From Planctomycetaceae bacterium (lineage in GTDB: Bacteria; Planctomycetota; Planctomycetia; Planctomycetales; Planctomycetaceae), in assembly GCA_024742875.1 (NCBI GenBank), contig JANSXP010000016.1, forward strand, positions 41,583-105,582: a stretch of DNA of 64,000 nucleotides, written 5' to 3'. A program made the position numbers and the translations under genes. The notes below the pieces were generated by a model, which worked only from the letters and a program-made list of their open reading frames with translations, made no database searches and was not told where the DNA came from. Below are positions 1-8,068 of the stretch, in pieces. Numbering within the stretch: the first letter of the stretch is position 1; every line of letters begins with the position of its first letter.

Positions 1-1
1 G

Positions 2-115
2 TTCTTCTGTCTGAACTGGTCCGACCCCACCGTGCAGGACCTTCCGCTGCTGGGCCAGCAGAACACCATCCATCCGGGTGTGGGCCGCATCATCAATCTC
101 GAGCAGCATCGCTGA
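2..115 (+). CDS. C-terminal fragment of an unidentified protein (5' end outside window)
   Basis: Frame 2 is open from the left window edge to a TGA at 113-115 and encodes the last 37 residues of a protein, beginning FFCLNWSDPTV and ending INLEQHR. The composition looks like real protein, and no other frame gives a comparable reading. No domain can be recognised in so short a tail. It lies on the same strand as the Cys-rich lipoprotein gene that starts 370 bases downstream. No hairpin with a T-run is visible directly after the stop. Confidence 0.5.
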   Translation, partial: FFCLNWSDPTVQDLPLLGQQNTIHPGVGRIINLEQHR

Positions 116-484
116 TCGGTACCGCGACCCCGTTAGAGGCCGGCAACTGGGGAGCTGGTCTGCCTGTCAGAGTCTCATTCTGCCAGGCGTCACGACCACA
201 CTGACTGCCGTCTCATGGTGACTCCGATCGGTCGACAGACCCTGCAGGCTTCACGAACCAAATCACCCGGATAATCGGTCTGGCTGGTTCGATTCCTCGC
301 ATTCGCAACTCGCGTATATCCCACGGGGTCCTGCGGATGCTCGGCAGAAATTGCCCAACACCCGCCAGAACCGAGGAATTCGCAGACGATGACGACGGTG
401 GAAGAAGGAAATTCACCTGGGCGATTCCGTGGGGCACACGACGTGTCATCCATCCGCGGGACCAATCGCTGAAAGGATGTCGTC
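116..484. other. Intergenic region before the Cys-rich lipoprotein gene
   Basis: About 370 bases without a supportable gene; the short overlapping reading frames lack ribosome-binding sites and recognisable content. The only clear signal is an AAGGA ribosome-binding sequence about 7 bases before the ATG at 485. I see no convincing terminator, tRNA or riboswitch. Confidence 0.5.
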
Positions 485-1669
485 ATGCGAATTCACAAGC
501 CCACATTGCTCCTGCTGTGCGCAATCATCAGCTGTTCCGGCTGCGCCACACAGTCGTACCAGCGCTCAGCCCCGCGGTCCCGACCGATCAGTACGGGCAT
601 CCAGCCAACCCCCGATGCCGGCCCGTCGCCGAGCATTGAATACCACGCCGATCCGCCAGCCGCTCCACGCCAGCCGGTGCCTTCACCGCCCGTGGCCGAG
701 ACCGAGGAACTGGAAGTGAAGGGCGTCGGGCTGTCACGCGTTCTGCATGATGCGTTCGGCAAACCGGGCTGTACGGACGGGCCGTGTGCGGATGAACCGT
801 GTGTCGACGAGTCGTGTGTCGACGAGTCGTGTGTCAGTGAACCCTGTGTGGACCACGCGTGCAGCGATCACTCGTGTGCGGAAACGGCGGACAGCTGTGC
901 CGAAGCCTGCGATTCCTCTGGCCACTGCGGCGAACCGGCTGCCTGTTTCCGACTGCCGAAAGTGCGGATGCCGAAAGTCCGTTTTCCGACTGTTCGCATG
1001 CCCAAAATTCGACTGCCGAAGTACAAATTCCCCACCTGCCGTTTGCCTAAGTGCAACCTGTCCCGGTTCTGCTCCACCGGCTGTGCGGAGCCGGCAGTCG
1101 ATGGCTGCAACGACGATCCCTGTGCCGAAGCCTGTATCACCGATGAGCCATGTGGCGAACAGTCGTGTGCCGAAGGCTGCTCACAGAAAACGGATTGCCC
1201 CGTGCCTTCGTTCTTTGACAAATGCTTTCGCTGCTTCAAACCGAAGGCCGAGTGCGGCGAGGGTTGTGTAGACGGATGTGGGGCCGTAGCGGCGGCAAAC
1301 GAGTCGCTGGAGACCATCCCCGCAGAAGAAATTCTGCCGATGGAAGATCCGTTCGCCCCGGTGCCGGAAGCACCCGTGCCGGAGATTCCGCTGACGCCCG
1401 CACCGGCCACACCAGCGCCGATGCCCGAGACTGAATTGACACCGCAGCCTCAGCCCCCCGCTCAGCCCCCACAGCCTCCGGTCAACGAACTGGGTGCAGG
1501 CATCAACGACAAGCCCGTGCTGGCTCCGATGGCTCCCATGCCCGTCACCGGTCAGTTTGTGGAGCCTCAGATCTGGCCGCGTCTGAAGTACCAGCCTGGT
1601 CAGCCGCACGTTCAGGGACGTCCGGCTTCCTGGCACGGCGGTGCGGCCACCACCTGGCAGCTGCGCTGA
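485..1669 (+). CDS. Cys-rich exported (probable lipo-)protein with pentapeptide R-x-P-K-x repeats
   Basis: A 394-residue protein I cannot assign to a family. Residues 1-20 form a signal sequence with a lipobox-like end (SCSGC, Cys20), so it is probably a lipoprotein, though the -3 position is not the usual Leu. Residues ~96-153 are acidic and very Cys-rich, with short units of the form D/E-x-x-C (CVDESC twice in tandem). Residues 156-190 are seven tandem pentapeptides of the form R/K-[LMF]-P-[KT]-x. A second Cys-rich stretch follows to ~270, then a Pro/Ala-rich region with runs such as PQPQPPAQPPQPP, and a short C-terminal segment. The alternation of acidic Cys-rich and basic Pro segments suggests disulfide crosslinking or a wall or stalk role, which is inference. 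The start is supported by AAGGA seven bases upstream of ATG. Confidence 0.75.
   Translation: MRIHKPTLLLLCAIISCSGCATQSYQRSAPRSRPISTGIQPTPDAGPSPSIEYHADPPAAPRQPVPSPPVAETEELEVKGVGLSRVLHDAFGKPGCTDGPCADEPCVDESCVDESCVSEPCVDHACSDHSCAETADSCAEACDSSGHCGEPAACFRLPKVRMPKVRFPTVRMPKIRLPKYKFPTCRLPKCNLSRFCSTGCAEPAVDGCNDDPCAEACITDEPCGEQSCAEGCSQKTDCPVPSFFDKCFRCFKPKAECGEGCVDGCGAVAAANESLETIPAEEILPMEDPFAPVPEAPVPEIPLTPAPATPAPMPETELTPQPQPPAQPPQPPVNELGAGINDKPVLAPMAPMPVTGQFVEPQIWPRLKYQPGQPHVQGRPASWHGGAATTWQLR
950..1054 (+). repeat. Seven tandem 15-bp units encoding R/K-[LMF]-P-[KT]-x
   Basis: Codons 156-190 of the Cys-rich protein read as seven consecutive pentapeptides: RLPKV, RMPKV, RFPTV, RMPKI, RLPKY, KFPTC, RLPKC. 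The protein period is exact, while the DNA units have diverged, so selection on the protein pattern is likely. The last two units carry Cys at position 5, merging into the following Cys-rich segment. Confidence 0.85.
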
Positions 1670-1711
1670 TTCCTCAACGCGGAATCGCGCTGACCAACAC
1701 GAACATCTGCG

Positions 1712-1744
1712 AACGCGAACAGTCAACCGCTGCTCGCGTTTTTT
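1712..1744 (+). terminator. Rho-independent terminator after the Cys-rich lipoprotein gene
   Basis: AACGCGA (1712-1718) pairs with TCGCGTT (1734-1740). After one mismatch, CAG pairs with CTG around a 7-base loop. T residues continue to 1744. It lies 43 bases after the stop at 1669 and faces the convergent DUF1295 gene. Confidence 0.7.
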
Positions 1745-1765
1745 CTGCGCAGTGAAATCGCTGTA

Positions 1766-2575
1766 TCAATCAGTGGCAGCCGCAGCGGTCAACGGTGGGC
1801 GAGGCCAGAAAGTGCTGGTGGTTCGCACATACTCCGCGTAGCCGGGTCGACGGCTGCTGATGTCTTTTTCCAGCATGCCGACGCCGGAGAATTTCATCAG
1901 AAACACGGACATCAAAGCCGGGCAGAATGCGGTCCACCCGGAAGCCCCACAGGCTACCGACATCAGAAACAAGCCCCACCAGATGGTGAAATCGCCGAAA
2001 TAGTTGGGGTGGCGGGTGTATCGCCACAGCCCCGTATTCAGCACCTTATCTGCGTTTTCGGGGTTTGCTCGAAAACGGGTCAGCTGCCAGTCGCCCACGG
2101 CTTCAAACAGAAAGCCAATCAGCCACACGACGCTGCCGACAGCAAACAGCAGGAGATCGACGGGACCATTTGCCGACAGGGCCTGCTGCAGCGGCAAACC
2201 AATCAGCCAGATCAAAAAGCCCTGCAGAAAGAAAACGGTGACAAGACTCTGCAGCCACCACCGCTGGGTTCCGGCGGCCCGCATGGCGGCGTAGCGACGA
2301 TCTTCGTGGGCTTCCTTTCGCCAGCGGATTGTCAGATGCAGTCCCAGTCGCAGGCCCCAGACAGCCACCAGCAGCAACAGCACGGCGCGGAACGTTGACA
2401 GCATCTGCACAGAGGAATTTGGGTTGGCCAGTACCACTGTGGTCGCCAGCACCACAAAGCCGGGGCCCCAAAAGGGGTCGACAATATCGGCGCGTGTCCA
2501 GCGGACACTCAGCAGCCAGGCCACGAACACGTAAACGGCGATCACGGCTGCCGACCAAAGGAGAATTGTGGTCAC
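1766..2575 (-). CDS. DUF1295 (steroid 5-alpha-reductase/ICMT-like) integral membrane protein
   Basis: A polytopic membrane protein of about 269 residues with roughly six hydrophobic segments and the family signature RYTRHPNYFGDFTIWWG near residue 195, typical of DUF1295 proteins with the fold of steroid 5-alpha reductases and isoprenylcysteine methyltransferases. I prefer a GTG start at 2575. It overlaps the upstream stop as GTGA and has GGAG six bases before it. An in-frame GTG at 2614 (282 residues) is the alternative. The four-base overlap with the methyltransferase gene implies translational coupling. DUF1295 genes are often found beside cfa-type lipid methyltransferases, so membrane-lipid modification is likely. 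The exact reaction is not established. Confidence 0.85.
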   Translation of the reverse strand: MTTILLWSAAVIAVYVFVAWLLSVRWTRADIVDPFWGPGFVVLATTVVLANPNSSVQMLSTFRAVLLLLVAVWGLRLGLHLTIRWRKEAHEDRRYAAMRAAGTQRWWLQSLVTVFFLQGFLIWLIGLPLQQALSANGPVDLLLFAVGSVVWLIGFLFEAVGDWQLTRFRANPENADKVLNTGLWRYTRHPNYFGDFTIWWGLFLMSVACGASGWTAFCPALMSVFLMKFSGVGMLEKDISSRRPGYAEYVRTTSTFWPRPPLTAAAATD

Positions 2576-3624
2576 GAGGATCTCCGACGAAAGCGGTAGT
2601 GCGACACGTACCACTCACGGCCGTCCCGCATACCGAACAGCTCGGCACACGCCATATAGAACATCCGCCACCGCTGCCGCCAGGTCTTCCAGTCAGCCCC
2701 GTAGGCGTCACGAAAGCAGGCTTCCACAGCCGCTGATTCGCGGTCCATTTTGGCCAGCCAGGCATTCGATGTTTTTTCGTAGTGCGTGCCGTCCCATTCG
2801 TACTGCTGCTCGATGGCCATGTGATCCTGGCAGTGCAGCAGCAGATCACGTGACGGCATGATCCCGCCGGAGAAGAAGTGTCGCGCCATCCAGTCAGAAG
2901 AACCTTCATCTTCGAACGGATAGGCGTGTCGGTGGTGGCAGAAGATGTGAACGAACAGCTTGCCGTCTTCCGTCAGCCAAGAGCTGATGCGTTTCATCAG
3001 TTCCTGGTGGTTGCGGACATGCTCAAACATTTCCACGCTGACGACACGATCAAACGGGCCTGGGGGCGACAGATCGTTGATGTCGCACGTTTGCACGGTC
3101 ACGTTGGTCAGACCACGCTGTCTGGCCTGAGCTTCAATGTGTTCCCGCTGAGAGTGAGAATTGGAAACTGCGTGAATCGTGCTGCCGGGATACTGCGCCG
3201 CCATCCACAGTGTCAGCGATCCCCAGCCGCACCCCAGTTCCAGAATTCTCTGACCGTCGGCCAGCTGGGCGTGCTCACACGTTTTTCGCAGCGCGTTTTC
3301 TTCGGCCGTGTCCAGGTCGGTCGTCTGGTCGTCCCAGTAACTGCAGCTGTATTTCAGGTGTCGGCCCAGTGACGCCAGAAAAAAGTCGGCCGGCACTTCG
3401 TAGTGCTGCTCATTCGCTTTTTCCGGCACGTGAGCGACAGGGCCGGCAGCCAGCTCGTCCAGCCAGGCCTGCACTTTGTGGCCGCGGGATTCCAGTCCGT
3501 CCGCGTTCAGGTCTCGCAGACGTCCTCGCATCAGGTTCCGCATACCCGCCCGGATGACGCCATCGGGCAGGCGGCCCGATTCCGCGAGGGCAATCATGGA
3601 AGTGGCAATCTGAAAGACGGGCAT
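2572..3624 (-). CDS. SAM-dependent methyltransferase, cyclopropane-fatty-acid synthase/CNMT-like
   Basis: A class I SAM methyltransferase of about 350 residues. The glycine-rich SAM loop is ELGCGWGSL, preceded by the HYEVPADFF and LKYSCSYW blocks of the Cfa superfamily. Later blocks (EMFEHVRN, FVHIFCHH, FFSGGIMPS, DGTHYEKTSNAWL) resemble the coclaurine N-methyltransferase branch more than classical CFA synthase, and the protein is shorter than E. coli Cfa. The likely reaction is methyl transfer from SAM to a lipid or hydrophobic amine; the substrate is unknown. I chose ATG at 3624, which has AGGA seven bases upstream, over TTG at 3663. It is the first gene of a coupled pair with the DUF1295 protein. 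Confidence 0.85.
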   Translation of the reverse strand: MPVFQIATSMIALAESGRLPDGVIRAGMRNLMRGRLRDLNADGLESRGHKVQAWLDELAAGPVAHVPEKANEQHYEVPADFFLASLGRHLKYSCSYWDDQTTDLDTAEENALRKTCEHAQLADGQRILELGCGWGSLTLWMAAQYPGSTIHAVSNSHSQREHIEAQARQRGLTNVTVQTCDINDLSPPGPFDRVVSVEMFEHVRNHQELMKRISSWLTEDGKLFVHIFCHHRHAYPFEDEGSSDWMARHFFSGGIMPSRDLLLHCQDHMAIEQQYEWDGTHYEKTSNAWLAKMDRESAAVEACFRDAYGADWKTWRQRWRMFYMACAELFGMRDGREWYVSHYRFRRRSS

Positions 3625-3753
3625 TCTCGGGTCCTGTGCAAACGGCGTTGTCCGGATTCGCAAAGTGCGGCGGTGTCCGGTGACACGTCTGAACGTTTTA
3701 GGCCCGAGCCATTCCGTGGCCAGTGATTTCCCTGTGTGGCCGATGCTGCGCCG

Positions 3754-6700
3754 TCAGGGCACCACTTTCATCGTGTAATGGGCGGCGGCCGGCCAGAGCG
3801 GCGCTCCTCCGCCCACCGCCTGATCGACCGTCAGGTCATACAAAAAACCGGCACGGTGGTCCGGCACTGACAGCCGCACGATCCGCCGGGTGTCGTCCAG
3901 ATCCACGGCGTCGATGCTGGCTGTGAATCGATCGGAGTCCGGTGTGGCATAGCTGCCGCCCCATTTTCGGGTGAAGGCCTGAATGTTCCAGCTGGCACTT
4001 TTCAGGGCGGCCGCTCGGGATACCGGCTCGAAGAATTCCACTTCAAAGCCCCCTTTGACCGCGCGAATTTCCTGAATGCCGTTGGGAAAAGTCTCTTCAT
4101 CCACCGCCAGCCGGGAGATGCCACCCGTGTTGCGGCCCCCCTGCCAGCCGCTGTCCCAGATGCTGCCGATGTAAAGCTCACCCTCCGGCGACACGGCCGA
4201 GCAAATGGGACCAATAAAGTTGCTGCCTCCGGCTTCCTGATCGGGGCGACTGAAGCGATAGCTGGCACCCTGCAGCGTGCCATTCACGTCCTGCACGGTG
4301 AACCGCATCAGAAATCGCGAGTCATATTCGCATCCGATGCCGTGGCCCCGCAGGCCAGGGATCGCAAACGTGTCCGGCAGAAACAGAATGCTGTTCACAC
4401 TGCGCGACCAGGGATGCGGCACCATCACGGCCGGTTCTTCGGCCTGCAGGCTCTCCACCGGCTGATGGCGTGACGGCACACCGTAGTGACGACCGGGCAG
4501 CAGATGATTGATTTCGTTGAACGTGTTTTGCACGCCCTGATTGTCCGTCGCAAACACATGCCCGTCGTGATCGATGGCAATGTCCATGGGATAACGCATC
4601 GACAGCGAAAACGGAGTCACCACGCCGGACGGGTCAATCTTCACCACGCCTCCGCGCCAGCGATCGTTTTTGACGGGCCGTTTCTTCTGTGAGTAGTCAC
4701 TTCCCAGTCCCACATACAGATGGCCGTCTTCATCGCGAACCAGTCCGGAGGCCCAGTCGTGATAGTTGTCGCTGTAGCCCCAGCCGCTGGCCACCACTTC
4801 CCGCCTGTCTGCCCGACCGTCGCCATCGGTGTCTTCCAGACGCAGGACCTCGGGTTTGTGAGCTACCAGCAGCGCTCTGCCGTCCGTGAGAATACCAAAC
4901 GGTGCGGCCAGCCCTTCTTCAAACAGCTGCGTGCGATCCGGAATGCCATCGCCGTCCGTGTCGTCGGCAATCCAGACATGCCCCTTCAGCGAGGTGAAGG
5001 CCATGCGGCCATCGTCCAGCCACGTGATGGCGGTGGGCATGATGGCACCGTCAATCGGCAGCCGAGAACCGACAAAGCCGGGGGTTGACGTCAGTCGATC
5101 GGGGTCGCTGTTGATACGCGGCAGCTCGCGCGGCGCTGGGCGCGGGGGCAGCTGGCCGGAAACCTCTCCTGTGATCATCACGCCCGGTGCTGGACCGTCC
5201 AGTCGCTGCACCGTGACCTGACTTGCGATCAGGCTGTCGGCGGTGCCAAATGTTTCCTGTGTGACGTCTGCCGGACGCCATCCGGGCGGAGCATCGGCCA
5301 TGCTGACGATCGCCTCAAAGCCCGAGGACCTGGGGCGAATGGTGTGTTCAAAGATCACGGGCGTCAGCGGGTCAGTCGGTGATGACCATGCCGTTTCAGC
5401 GGCGTGAGGCGAACGTTCGGTCGCCGCCGAGGGCGCCTCGTTCGTGCGATACCAGCTGCGAGTTCGCAACTGCACAAAGCCGGGTTTCTGATCGTAGGAC
5501 AGCAGTTCACACACACGCCCCTCGTCTTCCACAGGAGCCAGGACGCGTCCTCGTTCATCCGTGACGGTTTGAATCGACGTGGTTTGGAGCGGACGACGAA
5601 TCACGCTGCCGGGCATGTCCCAGTACCAGCTCTTGCCTTCAGTCCGCTGACGGGCGAACTCACCATAGGTCCACAGCCGCAGGTTCATGGTGTCCAGATC
5701 AATCAGCAGGCTGTGTCCGCTGGGCAGGCCGACAGCAAAGGCTCTGGCCACCGGTTCAAATGTTTTGGCATCAGTGCCGATGGTGAACACGTCCCGCAAA
5801 ATCAATGGTGGATCGTCTGCCGTCACGGAAGCAATCTGCTCGAAGCGACTGGTGACTGTCGGCGGTGTGAAGCGGCTGTCCGCCAGTGCCGTCCAGATGA
5901 CGCCCAGCTGCGCGGGCAGACTGCCTTCCAGCACGTCCGGCATGCCTTTGCGAATGGCGGGCATTTCAATTCCCGCCACGACACGAATCGGGTTCTTCAT
6001 CCACCGCTGAAAATAACGTGGGCGAATACGGCTGCCCATGGTCATCAAATCTGACCCGCGCGTGCCCAGTGCCACATTACGCGGCTGAAACGGTCCCGCC
6101 TGATGACAGGCCACGCAGTTGAAACCCGCCGCCCCGGTCAACTGATTGCCAGTCAGCAGCTGTTGTGCGGAGGCCGAATGCTGACCGGTTAAGTCAATGT
6201 GTGACAGCACGTCCGCGCGGGCGCTGTCGGCCTGCGGTGGAATGAGATCCGTGGCCTGGAAGTGCTGTAACAACCACGAGGTCTCCTGATCGGAATGGCG
6301 AAATCGTGGCATCTGCACCATCAGCCACGGCAGCCGGCGACCCGCCTGCTCTCCCTTTACGGCTTTGCTCAGGTAGTCCGTTTGCAGCTTGTCGCCCACG
6401 GCCGTCAATGAAGGTGGCACCAGACCCTGACTTTGTCCCTCCAGATCCGGGTGCAGTTTCTGCAGTTTTCCGGCAATCAGCGACAGCCCCTGCACTGTGT
6501 CGCGATCGTGGCACGACAGGCAGCGATTGCGGGCCAGGATCATGGCCCCTTTGTCGACAGCGTTTATAGCCGACTGAACGGTGCCAGTCGTCAGCCAGGT
6601 TGTCAGGCTTCGGTTCTTCAGTTCGTCCAGGTCAAACCGAGGTCGCAGGAGGGAGGCCTCACCTGTGTTCCCGGATGCTGTTGCCGCTGGCCTGGCTGAT

Positions 6701-7959
6701 GCAAAGCAGTGGCCGGCATCCGGCGAAAAGGACTCCAGCGGCACGCTGACCGGCTCCAGCCCGGGGATTGCGTGACACGCTGCGCAGTTGGCGTCGATCA
6801 CCAGCTGACGTCCGGCGGCCAAATCCGCGTCCGTTGCTCCATCAGGTTGATCGATGTGACCGGTCGCGTCTGCCGTCTTTTCTGTCAGTGCGGCGACAAT
6901 CTGACGGCGTTCGTCTTTGGACAGCTCAAAGCCGGGCATGCGATGATCGGCATTCAGCGAGGCCGGGTCCCGCAGCCAGCGATCCAGCCAGGCGGGCGTG
7001 CGACGCTGACCGACACTCGCCAGATCCGGCGCAGCATAGGTGTCCGTGGCGTCCTCAAATTTCTGTGTTGCCGCCGACACGTTGTGGCACGCGACGCAGC
7101 CGGTTGACAGCAGCAAACGCTGACCGGCGGACACGTCGCCGTTTTCGGTTTTCTGTTTTGTTTCCGGGTGTGATTTTTTGGAGATCGAAGTCAGAAACTG
7201 AGCAATCCTGTTTGCCTGCTGTGGCGTGAAGCCAAAGTCGGGCATGTGCGAATTGGGCACCACCGAACGCGGGTTCTGCAGCCGCTTTGTCAGGACGGCG
7301 AGCGGCTGACTGCCGCGGACGCGATCCAGTGCAGGACCGGGCAGTGGCGGCAGATGGGAGGTTGTCTGATGGCAGGCGGCACAGCGAAACGAATCGGCCA
7401 GCGCACGGCCATAATCCGCCAGCTGGGCGTCATGCAGTTCTTCCCGATACAGTACGTCGGCCGGCACAGGTTCCAGGGTAAAACTGTCCGATGACCAGTA
7501 GACTGACAGCCGCGCCTGAGGCTTGTCGCTTTCGGCCGGCGATTCGTACACGACTTTCAGCTCGTGATCACCGGCTGTGAGTGTCACGTTCTCACCCGAG
7601 ACGAAGCCTCGCTGATTGTCGGCCTGCAGGACCACCTGGTCATCAATGGTCACCTGCAGGCTGCCAATGACAAACGCATGAAAGCGATGTGTGCCGGGCG
7701 TCTTTACCAGCAGCCATGACTCCCAGTTCGCATCAAACGGCCCTGCCGGCAGGCGATCGTCGGCCGCATCGCCGCCCCACTGAAAACTGAGGACCGGGTC
7801 AATTCGCTGTACCCGCTGTCCGTGGCTGCGGTAGGTGGCCAGCAGACCCGGATGGAAGTCCGCATCAGTGAAGTCTTCTGCCGCAGCCACAGCACAGAAG
7901 GGCTGGACGGGCAGGCACAATGTGATCAGCAGAATGTGAAAGATGGTGGGGCGCAGCAT
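3754..7959 (-). CDS. Exported PA14 / pentaheme cytochrome c / beta-propeller protein
   Basis: A 1,401-residue exported protein. A signal peptide (residues 1-~27, ending VAAAED) is followed by a PA14-like sandwich (~35-165). A region with five CxxCH heme c sites comes next, at about residues 193, 288, 392, 480 and 615, several with downstream Met candidates (HMPDFGF, HRMPGFEL, MPAIRKGMP). The C-terminal half holds a propeller resembling PQQ/glucose-dehydrogenase-like 'PVC-type' domains. Around residues 960-1300 it has DTDGDGIPD and DTDGDGRAD calcium-type loops and a closing propeller motif. Planctomycetes encode many such proteins, usually linked to periplasmic oxidation of sugars or polysaccharides; the substrate cannot be read here. 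The start is supported by GAGGA five bases before ATG. It stands alone, 129 bases upstream of the methyltransferase pair. Confidence 0.85.
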   Translation of the reverse strand: MLRPTIFHILLITLCLPVQPFCAVAAAEDFTDADFHPGLLATYRSHGQRVQRIDPVLSFQWGGDAADDRLPAGPFDANWESWLLVKTPGTHRFHAFVIGSLQVTIDDQVVLQADNQRGFVSGENVTLTAGDHELKVVYESPAESDKPQARLSVYWSSDSFTLEPVPADVLYREELHDAQLADYGRALADSFRCAACHQTTSHLPPLPGPALDRVRGSQPLAVLTKRLQNPRSVVPNSHMPDFGFTPQQANRIAQFLTSISKKSHPETKQKTENGDVSAGQRLLLSTGCVACHNVSAATQKFEDATDTYAAPDLASVGQRRTPAWLDRWLRDPASLNADHRMPGFELSKDERRQIVAALTEKTADATGHIDQPDGATDADLAAGRQLVIDANCAACHAIPGLEPVSVPLESFSPDAGHCFASARPAATASGNTGEASLLRPRFDLDELKNRSLTTWLTTGTVQSAINAVDKGAMILARNRCLSCHDRDTVQGLSLIAGKLQKLHPDLEGQSQGLVPPSLTAVGDKLQTDYLSKAVKGEQAGRRLPWLMVQMPRFRHSDQETSWLLQHFQATDLIPPQADSARADVLSHIDLTGQHSASAQQLLTGNQLTGAAGFNCVACHQAGPFQPRNVALGTRGSDLMTMGSRIRPRYFQRWMKNPIRVVAGIEMPAIRKGMPDVLEGSLPAQLGVIWTALADSRFTPPTVTSRFEQIASVTADDPPLILRDVFTIGTDAKTFEPVARAFAVGLPSGHSLLIDLDTMNLRLWTYGEFARQRTEGKSWYWDMPGSVIRRPLQTTSIQTVTDERGRVLAPVEDEGRVCELLSYDQKPGFVQLRTRSWYRTNEAPSAATERSPHAAETAWSSPTDPLTPVIFEHTIRPRSSGFEAIVSMADAPPGWRPADVTQETFGTADSLIASQVTVQRLDGPAPGVMITGEVSGQLPPRPAPRELPRINSDPDRLTSTPGFVGSRLPIDGAIMPTAITWLDDGRMAFTSLKGHVWIADDTDGDGIPDRTQLFEEGLAAPFGILTDGRALLVAHKPEVLRLEDTDGDGRADRREVVASGWGYSDNYHDWASGLVRDEDGHLYVGLGSDYSQKKRPVKNDRWRGGVVKIDPSGVVTPFSLSMRYPMDIAIDHDGHVFATDNQGVQNTFNEINHLLPGRHYGVPSRHQPVESLQAEEPAVMVPHPWSRSVNSILFLPDTFAIPGLRGHGIGCEYDSRFLMRFTVQDVNGTLQGASYRFSRPDQEAGGSNFIGPICSAVSPEGELYIGSIWDSGWQGGRNTGGISRLAVDEETFPNGIQEIRAVKGGFEVEFFEPVSRAAALKSASWNIQAFTRKWGGSYATPDSDRFTASIDAVDLDDTRRIVRLSVPDHRAGFLYDLTVDQAVGGGAPLWPAAAHYTMKVVP

Positions 7960-8068
7960 ATCGTTCCTCTGTCAGTGATGATGACATTGGAACGGACGAA
8001 GCGATCCCTGGCAATGCGCAGCGGAAAACGGTCGCTTTGCGTATTTTCGGCACCTTGAAAACGACCGA

